DNA from: CAYRFF01 sp964436125
GTDB taxonomy: Bacteria > Bacteroidota > Bacteroidia > Chitinophagales > Saprospiraceae
DNA length: 64,000 nucleotides
Assembly (NCBI GenBank): GCA_964436125.1
Contig: CAYTBT010000013.1
Location: forward strand, 1 to 64,000
Direction: 5' to 3'
A program made the translations under genes and the position numbers. Shown piece after piece: positions 33,342-42,846 of this stretch (its first letter is position 1; each line of letters begins with the position of its first letter). The notes below the pieces were generated by a model. It saw only the letters and a list, made by a program, of their open reading frames with translations, was not told the DNA's origin and searched no databases.

Positions 33342-34454
33342 ATGATTATAGGAGTACCAAAGGAAATAAAACCAAGTGAAAACAGAGTAGCGTTAACTCC
33401 GGTGGGCACGATGGAACTAGCCCGTCATGGTCATGAGGTTTACATACAGAAAAATGCCGGGAAGGGCAGTGGTTTCAGCGATGAGATGTATGCTGAAGCG
33501 GGTGCACAGATACTTGACAGTATCGAAGAAGTGTACAATATTGCTGAAATGATTCTTAAAGTTAAGGAACCGATAGAACAAGAGTACGAGCTTATCAAAG
33601 ACGATCAGCTCATCTTTACATTCTTCCACTTTGCTTCATCTGAAGCACTCACGCAAGCAATGATTAAAAACAATTCAGTCTGCATTGCTTATGAAACAGT
33701 TGAATTAAGCGATCGCAGCTTACCACTTCTAATTCCAATGTCGGAAGTTGCCGGCCGTATGGCTACGCAACAAGGGGCCAAGTACCTTGAGAAGCCGCAA
33801 CAAGGAATGGGTTTATTGCTAGGTGGAGTTCCGGGTACGCGGCCGGCGGAAGTTCTTGTTCTCGGTGGCGGTATTGTAGGTTCTGAGGCGGCCAAGATGG
33901 CAGCCGGACTCGGTGCATCAGTAACAATTCTCGACAAGAACCTTCATCGCATACGCGAACTTGCAGAAATTATGCCTGCCAATGTCCGTATTCTTTACAG
34001 TAGTGAGTTAACTATACGTGAGCTTGCGCAAAAGGCTGACTTTATCGTCGGTGCGGTACTCATTCCGGGTGCCAAAGCTCCGCATCTCATCACCAGTGAT
34101 ATGATTAAAACAATGAAACCCGGTTCCGTTGTCGTTGACGTCGCTGTCGATCAAGGTGGTTGTATTGAGACTTCTCATCCGACGACTCACGATGATCCTG
34201 TATTTATGGTGGACGATGTAGTTCATTATTGCGTTGCCAATATGCCCGGTGCGGTTCCTTTTACTTCTACTATGGCATTGACCAATGCAACCCTTCCATA
34301 CGCTATTGCACTAGCCGATATGGGCTGGAAGAAAGCTTGTTCAGATATTGCTGAATTAAAATTGGGCTTAAATGTCGTCCATGGCGATGTAGTTTATAAG
34401 GCTGTTGCCGATGCATTTGATCTACCTTATGTTGAAGTGGATACAATTTTATAA
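33342..34454 (+). CDS. ald: alanine dehydrogenase
   Basis: Reversible NAD-dependent deamination of L-alanine to pyruvate and ammonia, 370 aa. Substrate residues match the family: Arg15 (NRVAL), Lys75 (KVKEP) and His96 (FFHFAS). The NAD-binding Rossmann motif is LGGGIVGSEAAKMAAGLGASVTILD. The C-terminal part has VDVAVDQGGCIETSHPTTHDDPVF, which includes the catalytic Asp. Length is standard. It has its own leader region with a terminator and is followed by a strong bidirectional terminator. Confidence 0.95.
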   Translation: MIIGVPKEIKPSENRVALTPVGTMELARHGHEVYIQKNAGKGSGFSDEMYAEAGAQILDSIEEVYNIAEMILKVKEPIEQEYELIKDDQLIFTFFHFASSEALTQAMIKNNSVCIAYETVELSDRSLPLLIPMSEVAGRMATQQGAKYLEKPQQGMGLLLGGVPGTRPAEVLVLGGGIVGSEAAKMAAGLGASVTILDKNLHRIRELAEIMPANVRILYSSELTIRELAQKADFIVGAVLIPGAKAPHLITSDMIKTMKPGSVVVDVAVDQGGCIETSHPTTHDDPVFMVDDVVHYCVANMPGAVPFTSTMALTNATLPYAIALADMGWKKACSDIAELKLGLNVVHGDVVYKAVADAFDLPYVEVDTIL

Positions 34455-34510
34455 ATCCAAGGAGGGGATTGATATTTAAGCCCCGGGCTTCAAGCATCCT
34501 GAGTATTAAC

Positions 34511-34547
34511 AAAAAGGGAAGTAATCTTTCAGATTACTTCCCTTTTT
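34511..34547. terminator. bidirectional intrinsic terminator between ald and secDF
   Basis: Perfect 17-bp inverted repeat (34511-34527 with 34531-34547) around a 3-nt loop, with A5 on the left and T5 on the right. It serves ald on the plus strand and the convergent secDF on the minus strand. Confidence 0.92.
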
Positions 34548-34653
34548 GCATTTGCGTAAGCTATAGATACTTCACGCTATCGGATTCAGAGAATTTCCTC
34601 AATAAAATATGCCATGCTCGGGAAATCTCAACAAATCCTTACCGCTTAATTAC

Positions 34654-37600
34654 CTATGCTTTACTCTTACTATACTTCTGTTGTGATGACTTTTTCACTT
34701 TACGTGTAAGATCACCGGACAATTCAGACAGAATCGACGTCGAAACAAAGACGGATGAATATGTACCGACAATAATACCTATCATAATTGCAAATGCAAA
34801 TCCTCGGATAGAGTCCCCACCGAATAAGAATAATGCCGTAATCGTGATAAGCGTCGTAAAAGCGGTCATCACCGTACGCCTGAATGTATTATTTACAGCC
34901 ATATTGATAACCTCATCCTTGGACTTATTGATACCTCGCCCGAGATATTCACGCACCCTGTCAAAAATAATCACTGTATCGTTGATTGAGTAACCGATGA
35001 TCGTTAAGAGTGCTGCTATAAAGGTCTGATCCATTTCTAGCGAGAACGGTAGGATACCATGTAGCAATGAGAATACACCCATCATAATTATACTATCATG
35101 CATAAGCCCTATGACACCACCGAGACTGTATTGCCACTTATTAAATCGTATCAGAATATAGACAAATACGAGAAGTAAAGCCAATATTGCCGCCTTCCAT
35201 GAACTATTTATAATATCATCTGCTATCGTCGGTCCTACCTTGGACGAGCGGGTGACATGTGTCCCTTGCGAGCCAGTATCTTTAAACTTCTGAAAGTTCA
35301 GATTTCCACCGGTAACTTTATTAATTCCGGCATACAGTTTACTGAGAACAATTGAATCGGCATCTTTACTACTTTCATTAATAAGGTAGTCCGTTGTAAT
35401 ATTGTATTTATTGTGCACATCCACCGATTTCACCACAGGTTCTCCATCTAGTTGCACGGCAAGTTCATCGCGCAGTGCATCCAAATCCACATCATGAGCA
35501 AATTGAACATCATAAGACCTTCCACCTTTAAAATCCAGCCCGTATTCAAATCCCCTCGTTGCTATTGACACAATGCTTGCAACGAGTAGCGTACCGGAGA
35601 TTATATAGGCAATCTTCTTTTTGCCCATCCAGTCAAAATTCATGTTGGCAAACATCCCCTCGGAAACTCTGGTCCAGAAGGAAAGATTCTTTCCTTTCTT
35701 TATCCACCAGTCAACGATGAGGCGAGTAAAGAGAACTGCTGAAAGTAAAGTACATATAATACCGACAATCAAGACAATACCGAAACCTTTAATCGGACCG
35801 AGTCCGTAATATGCAAGGACGATACCGATAAGCAGGGTTGTGACATTACCATCAATAATGGCTGAATATGAATACTGGAATCCATCCTCAATAGCATTCA
35901 GCAATGTTTTTCCGAGCTCAAGTTCCTCACGTATCCTTTCATAGATAATGACATTGGCATCCACGGCCATACCCATAGTCAAGACAATACCTGCTATACC
36001 GGGTAAAGTTAATACCGTACCTATAGAGGAAAGGGTTCCGAGGATAAAAAAGACATTGGTGAGGAGGCAGATAATGGAAATCAGTCCTGCGCCACCATAA
36101 TACGCCGCCATAATTATTAAGAGTAAGCCAAAACCTACGAGGAGGGAAATCAGGGATTTATTAATATTTTCTTGTCCGAGTGAAGGTCCGACGACAGATT
36201 CCTGAATAATCTTGGTCTCGGCAGGAAGTTTACCGATTTTCAAGATATTGGCAAGGTCTTGTCCTTCCTGGACAGAAAAGTTTCCGGAAATTGAAGAACT
36301 ACCATTCTTAATCGGTTCATTGACGCTCGGTGCAGAGACAACTTGATCATCGAGGACAATAGCAATCGGTCGTTGATTATCTCTAGCTGCTTCTGTTGTC
36401 ATCTCACCCCATATTCTTGCTCCTTTCTGGTCCATTTCTAGCGTAACCGTAACATTTCCGGTAACCGGATCGGGTTGCGTGCTCGCATTTGTTACGCGAT
36501 CTCCTTCCAGAGGTGCATCGGTTGTTCCCGGCAATGTTTTCACTGCATAGAGTTCATACATACCTGTCTCTTCACCGGTCTGGTAGTTTACTGCAGGATC
36601 ACGTGACCAGAGGAATTTGATATTGGGAGGAAAAAGTTGTTGTACTTCATCCTTGGCAAGCATTCTGCTTATCGCCTTCATATTATTTTTCTTGGCAGTA
36701 CCCATAACAGAAAGTGGCATCATAAACTGCTGATTGGTTCCGGCTGCTTGATTCAAGGTAAAGAGCTTGAATAATGGACCATTACTTTCATTGACGATAG
36801 CGTCATCTCCTGTTGTGCGGATTGTATCATAGCGTACTTCACCAGTAAGATTACCCAATGAATCGAGTACCGGTAATGTATCGATCCTCAAGATATTGTC
36901 ACTAACTTGTGTAGTTTTATCCTGGCTTCCACCTTGTTCTGTAGCAAGGAGTTTATCAGCTTCTCGGAATGCGGCTATAATTCCTGGGTCTGATACGCGA
37001 TAAACGTGCCAGAATTCAAGGTCTGCACTTGCTTGAAGGTAATTCCGTGCTCTCTCCGGATTGCTGATTCCCGGCAATTCAACGGTAATGAGGTCTCGAG
37101 CCTTGTCTAGAGAGACATTGGGCTGACTTACCCCAAATTTATTAATCCTCTGCTTCAATCGCTTGAAGGTAAGTTGAACTGTCTCATCGGCAAGATTACG
37201 CAATACCGATATAACTTGTTCGTCTGTCGAAGCTATATTTATTTCATCACGGAGAGAAGCATTGCGCTGGAAGATATCCGCAAGTTTTTCCCCATCGGCT
37301 ATTTTATTCCACTCTTGAGCAAAGAGTGTGATATAATCATCTTGTCCATCCTTGAGTCGCTCTGAAGCATTCTTCAATGCTTCTCTGAACTTAGGATTCT
37401 GATTGTTGCCAGACAATGATACGAGAAAATTCTTCAGATTAACTTGTAGAACAACGCTCATCCCACCTTTCAAGTCAAGTCCCAGTTTCAATTGCTGTTG
37501 CTTGAGTTCTTGATAAGTATATGACTTCAATAGCGGTATAGTGAATATCTTTTCACTAGACATTGAGTCAAGATAAGATGCGCGTGCCGTCTTAAAGGCT

Positions 37601-37761
37601 TCTGCTCGTTGAAAATCATCTTTTATTCCTTGTACTTGCTCCTTTGCATATTCCTCAGCATCGTTTTCCACACGACTAGTCGGCCACATAAATAAAAATT
37701 GTACGGCACAGACAATCGTCATAATGATGAGAAAAAACTTTACAATGCTTTTTCCTTGCAT
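34654..37761 (-). CDS. secDF: fused protein translocase subunit SecDF
   Basis: Proton-driven accessory factor that pulls exported proteins through SecYEG, 1035 aa. SecD half: one N-terminal membrane segment, the LKLGLDLKGGMSVVLQV motif, a large periplasmic domain with RINKFGVSQPNVS, then five membrane segments with GMAVDANVIIYERIREEL. SecF half: FEYGLDFKGGRSYDV and SINDTVIIFDRVREYLGRG. The conserved Asp and Arg of the membrane regions are present. SecD-SecF fusion is the norm in Bacteroidota. It is monocistronic with a TATATTTG box upstream. The C-terminus is Lys- and Ser-rich. Confidence 0.96.
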   Translation of the reverse strand: MQGKSIVKFFLIIMTIVCAVQFLFMWPTSRVENDAEEYAKEQVQGIKDDFQRAEAFKTARASYLDSMSSEKIFTIPLLKSYTYQELKQQQLKLGLDLKGGMSVVLQVNLKNFLVSLSGNNQNPKFREALKNASERLKDGQDDYITLFAQEWNKIADGEKLADIFQRNASLRDEINIASTDEQVISVLRNLADETVQLTFKRLKQRINKFGVSQPNVSLDKARDLITVELPGISNPERARNYLQASADLEFWHVYRVSDPGIIAAFREADKLLATEQGGSQDKTTQVSDNILRIDTLPVLDSLGNLTGEVRYDTIRTTGDDAIVNESNGPLFKLFTLNQAAGTNQQFMMPLSVMGTAKKNNMKAISRMLAKDEVQQLFPPNIKFLWSRDPAVNYQTGEETGMYELYAVKTLPGTTDAPLEGDRVTNASTQPDPVTGNVTVTLEMDQKGARIWGEMTTEAARDNQRPIAIVLDDQVVSAPSVNEPIKNGSSSISGNFSVQEGQDLANILKIGKLPAETKIIQESVVGPSLGQENINKSLISLLVGFGLLLIIMAAYYGGAGLISIICLLTNVFFILGTLSSIGTVLTLPGIAGIVLTMGMAVDANVIIYERIREELELGKTLLNAIEDGFQYSYSAIIDGNVTTLLIGIVLAYYGLGPIKGFGIVLIVGIICTLLSAVLFTRLIVDWWIKKGKNLSFWTRVSEGMFANMNFDWMGKKKIAYIISGTLLVASIVSIATRGFEYGLDFKGGRSYDVQFAHDVDLDALRDELAVQLDGEPVVKSVDVHNKYNITTDYLINESSKDADSIVLSKLYAGINKVTGGNLNFQKFKDTGSQGTHVTRSSKVGPTIADDIINSSWKAAILALLLVFVYILIRFNKWQYSLGGVIGLMHDSIIMMGVFSLLHGILPFSLEMDQTFIAALLTIIGYSINDTVIIFDRVREYLGRGINKSKDEVINMAVNNTFRRTVMTAFTTLITITALFLFGGDSIRGFAFAIMIGIIVGTYSSVFVSTSILSELSGDLTRKVKKSSQQKYSKSKA

Positions 37762-37805
37762 ACCTTATAGTATATATTTAGATATTCTTGTGATAAAAAG
37801 TCGCG

Positions 37806-37813
37806 CAAATATA
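37806..37813 (-). promoter_or_regulatory. -7 promoter box TATATTTG for secDF
   Basis: Perfect TAnnTTTG on the minus strand 44 bp before the secDF ATG, followed by GCGCG. The -33 region has no clean TTTG. Confidence 0.5.
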
Positions 37814-38436
37814 AAGCAATTCTCTTACAATTACCGAAAATATCTCCTTTTTATCCGATTAATTCATTTCTGCTCCTTGAATATCCATCTTCCTGCTCTG
37901 TTATTCCTCAAGAAAGGCTTCCTTTTACCTCCTTTTTATCCGGGCTGGTAGCTCAAGCAATAATATGTTTTGTACGCTCACTTTCCACTTGATTAAGCTT
38001 AATCTGATGTAGAAAACTACAATAACTCTCGACTATTAACATTGAGGTATATGGTTATTGAAACTTCAGCTAGCTGTTTTTAAAATAGTGCATCTGGGTT
38101 CCTTTATCCGGTTTATTATTCAGTTTTATGGACACTACGGAACAATTTTTACTTTTTCTGCGTTTCCATCTTGAAAACCCTGATAAATAGCTGATATTAG
38201 TTCCTTTATTGAAGGAATATATTGAAGCTCAAGCTATGCAGAGGATTTTCAGGGCCGGTTGATATGCCGTCTCACTGTGCCTAGGCGATAATATATACTG
38301 GTCATTGTGTGACAGAAACTATTGAGATTCTTGTGCATACAGATCAGACAGATTGCGAGAAGGTCGAGAACTAGAAGTTCTTAGATAACGCAGCAATATC
38401 AATTAACCTTTTTTATTAACAGTTAAAAAATCATTA
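37814..38436. other. intergenic region between secDF and the LysM gene
   Basis: About 620 bp between divergent genes. It contains a stretch at 37937-37951 that resembles a tRNA 5' end but cannot be folded into a tRNA. I see no supported coding frame, terminator or repeat. Confidence 0.5.
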
Positions 38437-38877
38437 ATGGGATTATTTTCTTTTTTAAAAGATGCCGGAGATAAAATGTTCGGTGGAAACGATGAAGTAG
38501 CCAACAAGGCTGAAACACTTCAAAATACGCTCAACCAGCTAGAACTAGGGATTGAGAATTGCAATATTCAGCTCGACGGAGATAAAGTAACAATTTCCGG
38601 TAAAGCGGATTCTCAAGCAGAGAAAGAAAAAGCTATTCTCGCCGTAGGTAATGTGGCAGGTGTAGGTTCTGTGGACGCATATATCGTCGTTGACAATCCA
38701 GAGCCGGAAGCCAAGTTTTACCAGGTAAAGAGTGGGGACAGCTTATCAAAAATTGCAGAAGAATTTTACGGAGACCCGATGAAGTACACGGTAATATTTG
38801 AGGCCAATCAGCCGATGTTAAAAGATCCTAATAAGATCTATCCGGGCCAGTCTCTAAGAATTCCACCGATACAGTAA
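38437..38877 (+). CDS. BON and LysM domain protein (Kbp/YgaU-like)
   Basis: A 146-aa protein with no signal peptide. It has an amphipathic N-terminus (GLFSFLKDAGDKMFGG), a BON domain at about 25-85 (CNIQLDGDKVTISGKADSQAEKEKAILAVGNVAGVGSVDAYI) and a LysM domain at about 93-144 (YQVKSGDSLSKIAEEFYGD through IYPGQSLRIP). Architecture and size match E. coli Kbp (YgaU), a cytoplasmic potassium-binding protein. That role is inferred by family only. It is followed by a strong terminator. Confidence 0.85.
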   Translation: MGLFSFLKDAGDKMFGGNDEVANKAETLQNTLNQLELGIENCNIQLDGDKVTISGKADSQAEKEKAILAVGNVAGVGSVDAYIVVDNPEPEAKFYQVKSGDSLSKIAEEFYGDPMKYTVIFEANQPMLKDPNKIYPGQSLRIPPIQ

Positions 38878-38902
38878 GATGTAAAAATGGTGAATTAAGC
38901 CT

Positions 38903-38946
38903 AGAAAAGTGTCAATGGAATGAATTCCATGACACTTTTCTTTTTT
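38903..38946 (+). terminator. intrinsic terminator after the LysM gene
   Basis: Long stem AGAAAAGTGTC/GACACTTTTCT extended inward by ATGGAAT/ATTCCAT with one bulged A, then a T-rich run. It starts 26 bp after the stop. Confidence 0.88.
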
Positions 38947-39057
38947 CTACCCCTCTCTTTACCGAGATGCAACAAGGCATAATATGCAATCAAGGTAAAT
39001 AACTTATCATTTAGACTTACTCTTATACCGGAAAATATTCTTTATTCTGTAGGATGA

Positions 39058-39669
39058 TTACTTCAACTCTCGTATCCCATCCCTTTCCAGGATAAGTTCA
39101 TCACCTGTACAATCTATGATAGCGCTCGGCTGAAGATTTCCCGGCCCACCATCAATAACCACATCGACGAGATTTTTATATTCATCATAAATCATTGTCG
39201 GGTCAAGGACATAAGCATTATCTCTATTTTCCTTTTTTAAGGAGGTACTCAGAATAGGATTACCGAGTTCGGCAATAATGGACTGCACGATATTATTCTC
39301 AGGAATACGCACGCCCACTTGTTTTTTCTTGTTCCTAAAAAGTTTGGGGACTTCATTATTGGAATTGATAATAAAGGTAAAAGGGCCCGGAGTATTTCTC
39401 TTCATTGTTTTAAAAATATCATTACTTATCTGGCTTGTGTATTGAGCAACTTGGCTTATGTCGCTACACATGAAGGTGAGGTTCACCTTGGCCGGATTAA
39501 TGCCTTTGATTTTACAGATTTTATCGACAGCTTTACTGTCGGCAAAGTCGCAGCCCAATGCATAGACTGAATCCGTAGGATAAATCATAATCCCCCCATT
39601 GTTAAGGATTTCGATAACTTTCTCTAGTTTACGTTTTTGAGGGTTCTCCGAATGAATTTTTAATAGCAT
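39058..39669 (-). CDS. L-threonylcarbamoyladenylate synthase (YrdC/Sua5/TsaC family)
   Basis: Uses threonine, bicarbonate and ATP to make threonylcarbamoyl-AMP, the first step of tRNA t6A37 modification; TsaD (43889-44911) carries out the transfer. The YrdC fold motifs are IMIYPTDSVYALGCDF, KICKIKGINPAKVNLTFMC, TPGPFTFIINS, VGVRIPENNIVQSI and GNPILSTSLKK. At 203 aa it has only the YrdC domain, without the Sua5 C-terminal domain. The fold is very clear. Confidence 0.9.
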   Translation of the reverse strand: MLLKIHSENPQKRKLEKVIEILNNGGIMIYPTDSVYALGCDFADSKAVDKICKIKGINPAKVNLTFMCSDISQVAQYTSQISNDIFKTMKRNTPGPFTFIINSNNEVPKLFRNKKKQVGVRIPENNIVQSIIAELGNPILSTSLKKENRDNAYVLDPTMIYDEYKNLVDVVIDGGPGNLQPSAIIDCTGDELILERDGIRELK

Positions 39670-39807
39670 ACTCTTCTGTTTTCTTTAATTTATAGGTTTT
39701 ATAAGTTCTTCTCTTTCTTGTAGAGAAATAGTAAGCATAATAATTTCCAATATAAAGATTTTTAACATTACATTGAAGCTTGCCCGGAAATTTCCTACTG
39801 CAAGCAC

Positions 39808-40410
39808 TTATCCTAGGTGAGATACATCGTTCTTCTTTAAAAGTACTGCAGAATCCTCCGTAACTTGAAGGGCAAATAAACCCGTATTGGAATGATTAAA
39901 TCGTTTCATATCTCCGGCTTCAAGTCCGAGTAAAAGTGTCAACAATGCACGTATAGTCCGTCCATGAGAACATATCAGCACCTTCTCATGTCCAGATCTC
40001 CTCAGCATCTCAAGGAAGTCAGAAAGTCGTTGCAGTAATTCCTCCGCGCTTTCGCCTCCTTCAATCCTGCTGGTGAGCTCCCCTTTTTCCCAGTCATCAA
40101 TCAGCCTCGTGTAGCGCTCCGTCATTGCAGCACTGACTTGCTTTCCCTCATTTACCCCCCAGTTTATCTCATTCAGAAGCTCCGTGTGTTTAATCGGGAT
40201 ATTCTCAACCTCCCACGGCTCCACAGTTTCTTGAGATCGCTTTAAAGCTGAAGTGTATATAAGCTCATAATCTTCATCACTATACATCTTATAAAATGCT
40301 TCGGCTTGTTTCCTCCCTTCTTCGTTCAAGGAAATATTAACTCCGCTCCCTTGAATAATCCCCGCTTTATTATAATCGGTTTCTCCATGTCTGATTATGT
40401 GCAATATCAT
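39808..40410 (-). CDS. histidine phosphatase family protein (phosphoglycerate mutase-like)
   Basis: About 200 aa with start MILHIIRHGETDYN. The phosphohistidine motif RHGET is at residues 7-11 and the second catalytic His is in ICSHGRTIRALLTLLLG. ALKRSQETVEP and NEINWGVNEGK fit the RHG superfamily. Substrate cannot be told: cofactor-dependent mutase, alpha-ribazole phosphatase-type and general phosphatases share these motifs. The shorter start is chosen because the RHG strand must be N-terminal. A TTTGCGNAAGC element lies 21-32 bp upstream of this ATG. Confidence 0.82.
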   Translation of the reverse strand: MILHIIRHGETDYNKAGIIQGSGVNISLNEEGRKQAEAFYKMYSDEDYELIYTSALKRSQETVEPWEVENIPIKHTELLNEINWGVNEGKQVSAAMTERYTRLIDDWEKGELTSRIEGGESAEELLQRLSDFLEMLRRSGHEKVLICSHGRTIRALLTLLLGLEAGDMKRFNHSNTGLFALQVTEDSAVLLKKNDVSHLG

Positions 40411-40688
40411 ATCATTTCTTTTATCTGTCCGCTTCCGCAAATGAGCTCTCAGCACAGAATAATCCCTCTCCTACTCATTTATTCTGAACACATTAGGCAT
40501 AAAATATCTTGCTTTCTCCACTTCATTACTCCTTTTTATACTGGACGCTGAAGTTCATATCATTTTCAATTGCCTAATATAAGTTTTGAAACGCTATTTT
40601 CCGTATTATTGTATGGAATTCTACATGAAAGTGTACTATTTCCATAGCATAATGCGTACTTTCCCGATCTGGTAATATCAAGAAGAGA

Positions 40689-41564
40689 ATGCATAAAGAG
40701 AAACCAATATTAAGTATCTGCATAAGTCGATTCAATGAAGATGTCTCCCATCTGCTCTTGGCTTTATGTACCGAGGTGAAGCGGTTGCAAGTCCCTATAG
40801 ACATTCACCTCAGAGATGATTGTTCTGAGCTCTTGTTCCCGATAAATATCTCTGAACCATTTCTTTTTACGCATAAGAATTCTTCCAATCTCGGTCGCGC
40901 AAGGAATAGGAATAGACTCGTAAATGATTCCACCGGTGAATTTGTCTTATTCCTCGATGGCGATGTCATGCCGGCAAGGCGGGATTTTATTGAACAATAT
41001 ATCCATGCTCTTCAGAAGAACGATATCGATGTCCTCACCGGAGGCATAACTTACCGGGCGGAAGTCCCACCTAGAGATAAATTGCTCCACTATCGTTATG
41101 GATTGCTCCGCGAGGCGCAAGAATCGGCTGATAGCCACTTAAAAACTTCCAATCTCTGTATCCGACGCAGTGTTATAATGGAGGTAAAATTTGACGAAAG
41201 TCTCAGAAATTATGGTCATGAAGACACATTACTTTCTCTGAAACTAGAGCATCTTAATTATACGATAGAGCATTTCCATAATCCGATTATCCATGAGGGC
41301 TTGATGAGCAATAAGGAATTCATTCACAAGCAAGATCAGGCACTTCACACGCTTGCCGGATTGCACGAGAAAGGTTATAATAATCTTACGCGCCTTCAGA
41401 AATTTTATCAACAGAGTAAAAGCTCAGTACTCTTAAAACTTATTCCTTCTCAAGTATGCATAAATCTGCTACGGGAATTACTCCTTATGATTCCCCGGAT
41501 AAATCTCAAGATATTGGACCTGTATAAATTGCTTGTATATCGCAAGCTCTTATCTGAAAAATGA
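40689..41564 (+). CDS. family 2 glycosyltransferase
   Basis: A 291-aa GT-A type enzyme. It shows PILSICISRFNEDVSHLL, HLRDDCSELL, NLGRARNRNRLVNDSTGEFVLFLDGDVMPARRDF (metal site DGD) and, in the acceptor half, TSNLCIRRSVIMEVKFDESLRNYGHEDTLLSLKLEHL. The closest types are family 2 transferases with a C-terminal galactosyltransferase-like GHEDTLL motif. Sugar and acceptor are unknown. It stands alone on the plus strand, and its 3' end overlaps the convergent rsmD by 15 bp. Confidence 0.82.
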   Translation: MHKEKPILSICISRFNEDVSHLLLALCTEVKRLQVPIDIHLRDDCSELLFPINISEPFLFTHKNSSNLGRARNRNRLVNDSTGEFVLFLDGDVMPARRDFIEQYIHALQKNDIDVLTGGITYRAEVPPRDKLLHYRYGLLREAQESADSHLKTSNLCIRRSVIMEVKFDESLRNYGHEDTLLSLKLEHLNYTIEHFHNPIIHEGLMSNKEFIHKQDQALHTLAGLHEKGYNNLTRLQKFYQQSKSSVLLKLIPSQVCINLLRELLLMIPRINLKILDLYKLLVYRKLLSEK

Positions 41565-42101
41565 AAATATTGACAAGCCATATTGACGAGTATCGAAACA
41601 GCGTTCCATAAACTTAAAGTTGTGATACTTGCTGTGTTCCAGGACAAATATTCCCGTATCCTTGAGTAAAGTATCAGAATTAAGCACAATTTCTGGCAGT
41701 TGAGGTAGGCGATAGTCCTTATACGGTGGATCGGCAATTATAAGGTCATAAGTCGATGTATCCGCCTGCAGGAACCGATACACATCACTATGAACCGGAT
41801 GAATGGCGTCTTTTATCTCAAGTTCAGCCGCCGTGCTCCGGATATAATGAAGACAAGCTTGATTGCTGTCTACTGCCACTACGGTTGCTGCTCCACGAGA
41901 GACAAGTTCATAGGAATGATTCCCTGATCCGCTGAACAGATCCAGTGCATTTATTCCCTTAAAGTCAAGGGAGTTATTCAAGATATTGTACAGTGCCTCC
42001 TTGGCCTTGTCCGTTGTGGGCCTTGTGCGCCATTTTTTCAGTGGCGGCTGAAAGGTTCTTCCTGCTAGTGTACCACCAATTACACGCATTCCTTCAGCCA
42101 T
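41550..42101 (-). CDS. rsmD: 16S rRNA (guanine966-N2)-methyltransferase RsmD
   Basis: SAM-dependent enzyme of 183 aa that methylates G966 in the 30S head. It starts near MRVIGGTLAGRTFQPP with RPTTDKAKEALYNIL. SAM motif I is NALDLFSGSGNHSYELVSRGA and the catalytic motif IV is DPPY (LIIADPPYKDY). It overlaps the DUF3822 gene upstream by 22 bp. The 3' end overlaps the convergent glycosyltransferase gene. Confidence 0.93.
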   Translation of the reverse strand: MAEGMRVIGGTLAGRTFQPPLKKWRTRPTTDKAKEALYNILNNSLDFKGINALDLFSGSGNHSYELVSRGAATVVAVDSNQACLHYIRSTAAELEIKDAIHPVHSDVYRFLQADTSTYDLIIADPPYKDYRLPQLPEIVLNSDTLLKDTGIFVLEHSKYHNFKFMERCFDTRQYGLSIFSFFR

Positions 42102-42820
42102 GTTAAATCTCGATAAATATATTCATCATCTGCACTACCGATAAAGTTTATCTTCATCGCATAGGGTTTTACGATCTTATACAGCTCGCTATCTTTTTTA
42201 ATCCGTCCGATAAAGTTTATTTCGGTGGTATTCAAGCCTTCATTTACCTGTTCGGCAGCCAAGCGCATATAATAAAGCATATCTTGAGGATACTCTATGG
42301 TATAACAATTTACATATTTAATTTTCTGATCTTGCAGATATATGAGTGAAATCCGTTTGTCGGTAATTGCCGAGTATAGCTTATTTCCTCCATTCTCAAG
42401 TTGCGATATGCCATGAATCAAAACCGGAATATAGTGATACGTCTTAAAGCTGATATTCAATGCTTCTAGACCGGCTATAAAATCTTTCTTGAGATTATAG
42501 ATACACTTTAGGCGTAATTCAGGATATGCATCTATCTGTATGAGCTTATCGGCCCACGAAATTGAGGTTGCTGTGAAGGATTTTCTGATGTGTTCATCGG
42601 ATGTATCTATCGGTTTAAGGAGAAATTCCGGGTGTGCTACTGCAAGTTTTATACGGCACTCCGACATATCGATATCGTTTTTCTGTAATTCATCATGAAA
42701 TTGCTCCATAGGATCCTGTTCTACAAGCTCAATAATCTTTCCATGTGACATGGGATTATCGCCCTTCCACAACTTAAATGCGAGTGAGTTATCACTGATT
42801 AAAACGCTTATTATCTGCAT
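42080..42820 (-). CDS. DUF3822 family protein
   Basis: A 246-aa soluble protein of a Bacteroidota-specific family whose gene is usually next to rsmD, as here. The family is described as actin-like/PilM-like in fold, but no biochemical role is established to my knowledge. Visible segments are LLKPIDTSDEHIRKSFTA, YHYIPVLIHGIS, GNKLYSAITDKRISLIYL and YYMRLAAEQVNEGLN. It overlaps rsmD by 22 bp and begins 26 bp after the pilin-like gene, so all three are probably one transcript. Confidence 0.8.
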   Translation of the reverse strand: MQIISVLISDNSLAFKLWKGDNPMSHGKIIELVEQDPMEQFHDELQKNDIDMSECRIKLAVAHPEFLLKPIDTSDEHIRKSFTATSISWADKLIQIDAYPELRLKCIYNLKKDFIAGLEALNISFKTYHYIPVLIHGISQLENGGNKLYSAITDKRISLIYLQDQKIKYVNCYTIEYPQDMLYYMRLAAEQVNEGLNTTEINFIGRIKKDSELYKIVKPYAMKINFIGSADDEYIYRDLTWLKECV

Positions 42821-42846
42821 TGCTCTTCTCTATCTATTATCTATTA

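Noticed and set aside
33222..33347. 41-codon frame starting just before the ald terminator hairpin and overlapping the ald start
   Set aside because: It reads through the hairpin and T-run, which explains its sequence; no support for coding.
34469..34993. 174-codon plus-strand frame covering the ald-secDF terminator and the secDF 3' end
   Set aside because: Most of it is antisense to the certain secDF gene, and it runs through a strong bidirectional terminator.
37937..37985. Sequence GGGCTGGTAGCTCAAGC resembling a tRNA 5' end
   Set aside because: No D-stem partner, anticodon arm, T-loop (GTTCGA-type) or matching acceptor 3' strand follows. It cannot fold as a tRNA.
40411..40688. Possible small minus-strand frame (40574-40804) in the divergent region before the second glycosyltransferase
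   Set aside because: It overlaps the glycosyltransferase 5' end on the opposite strand and has no recognisable features.
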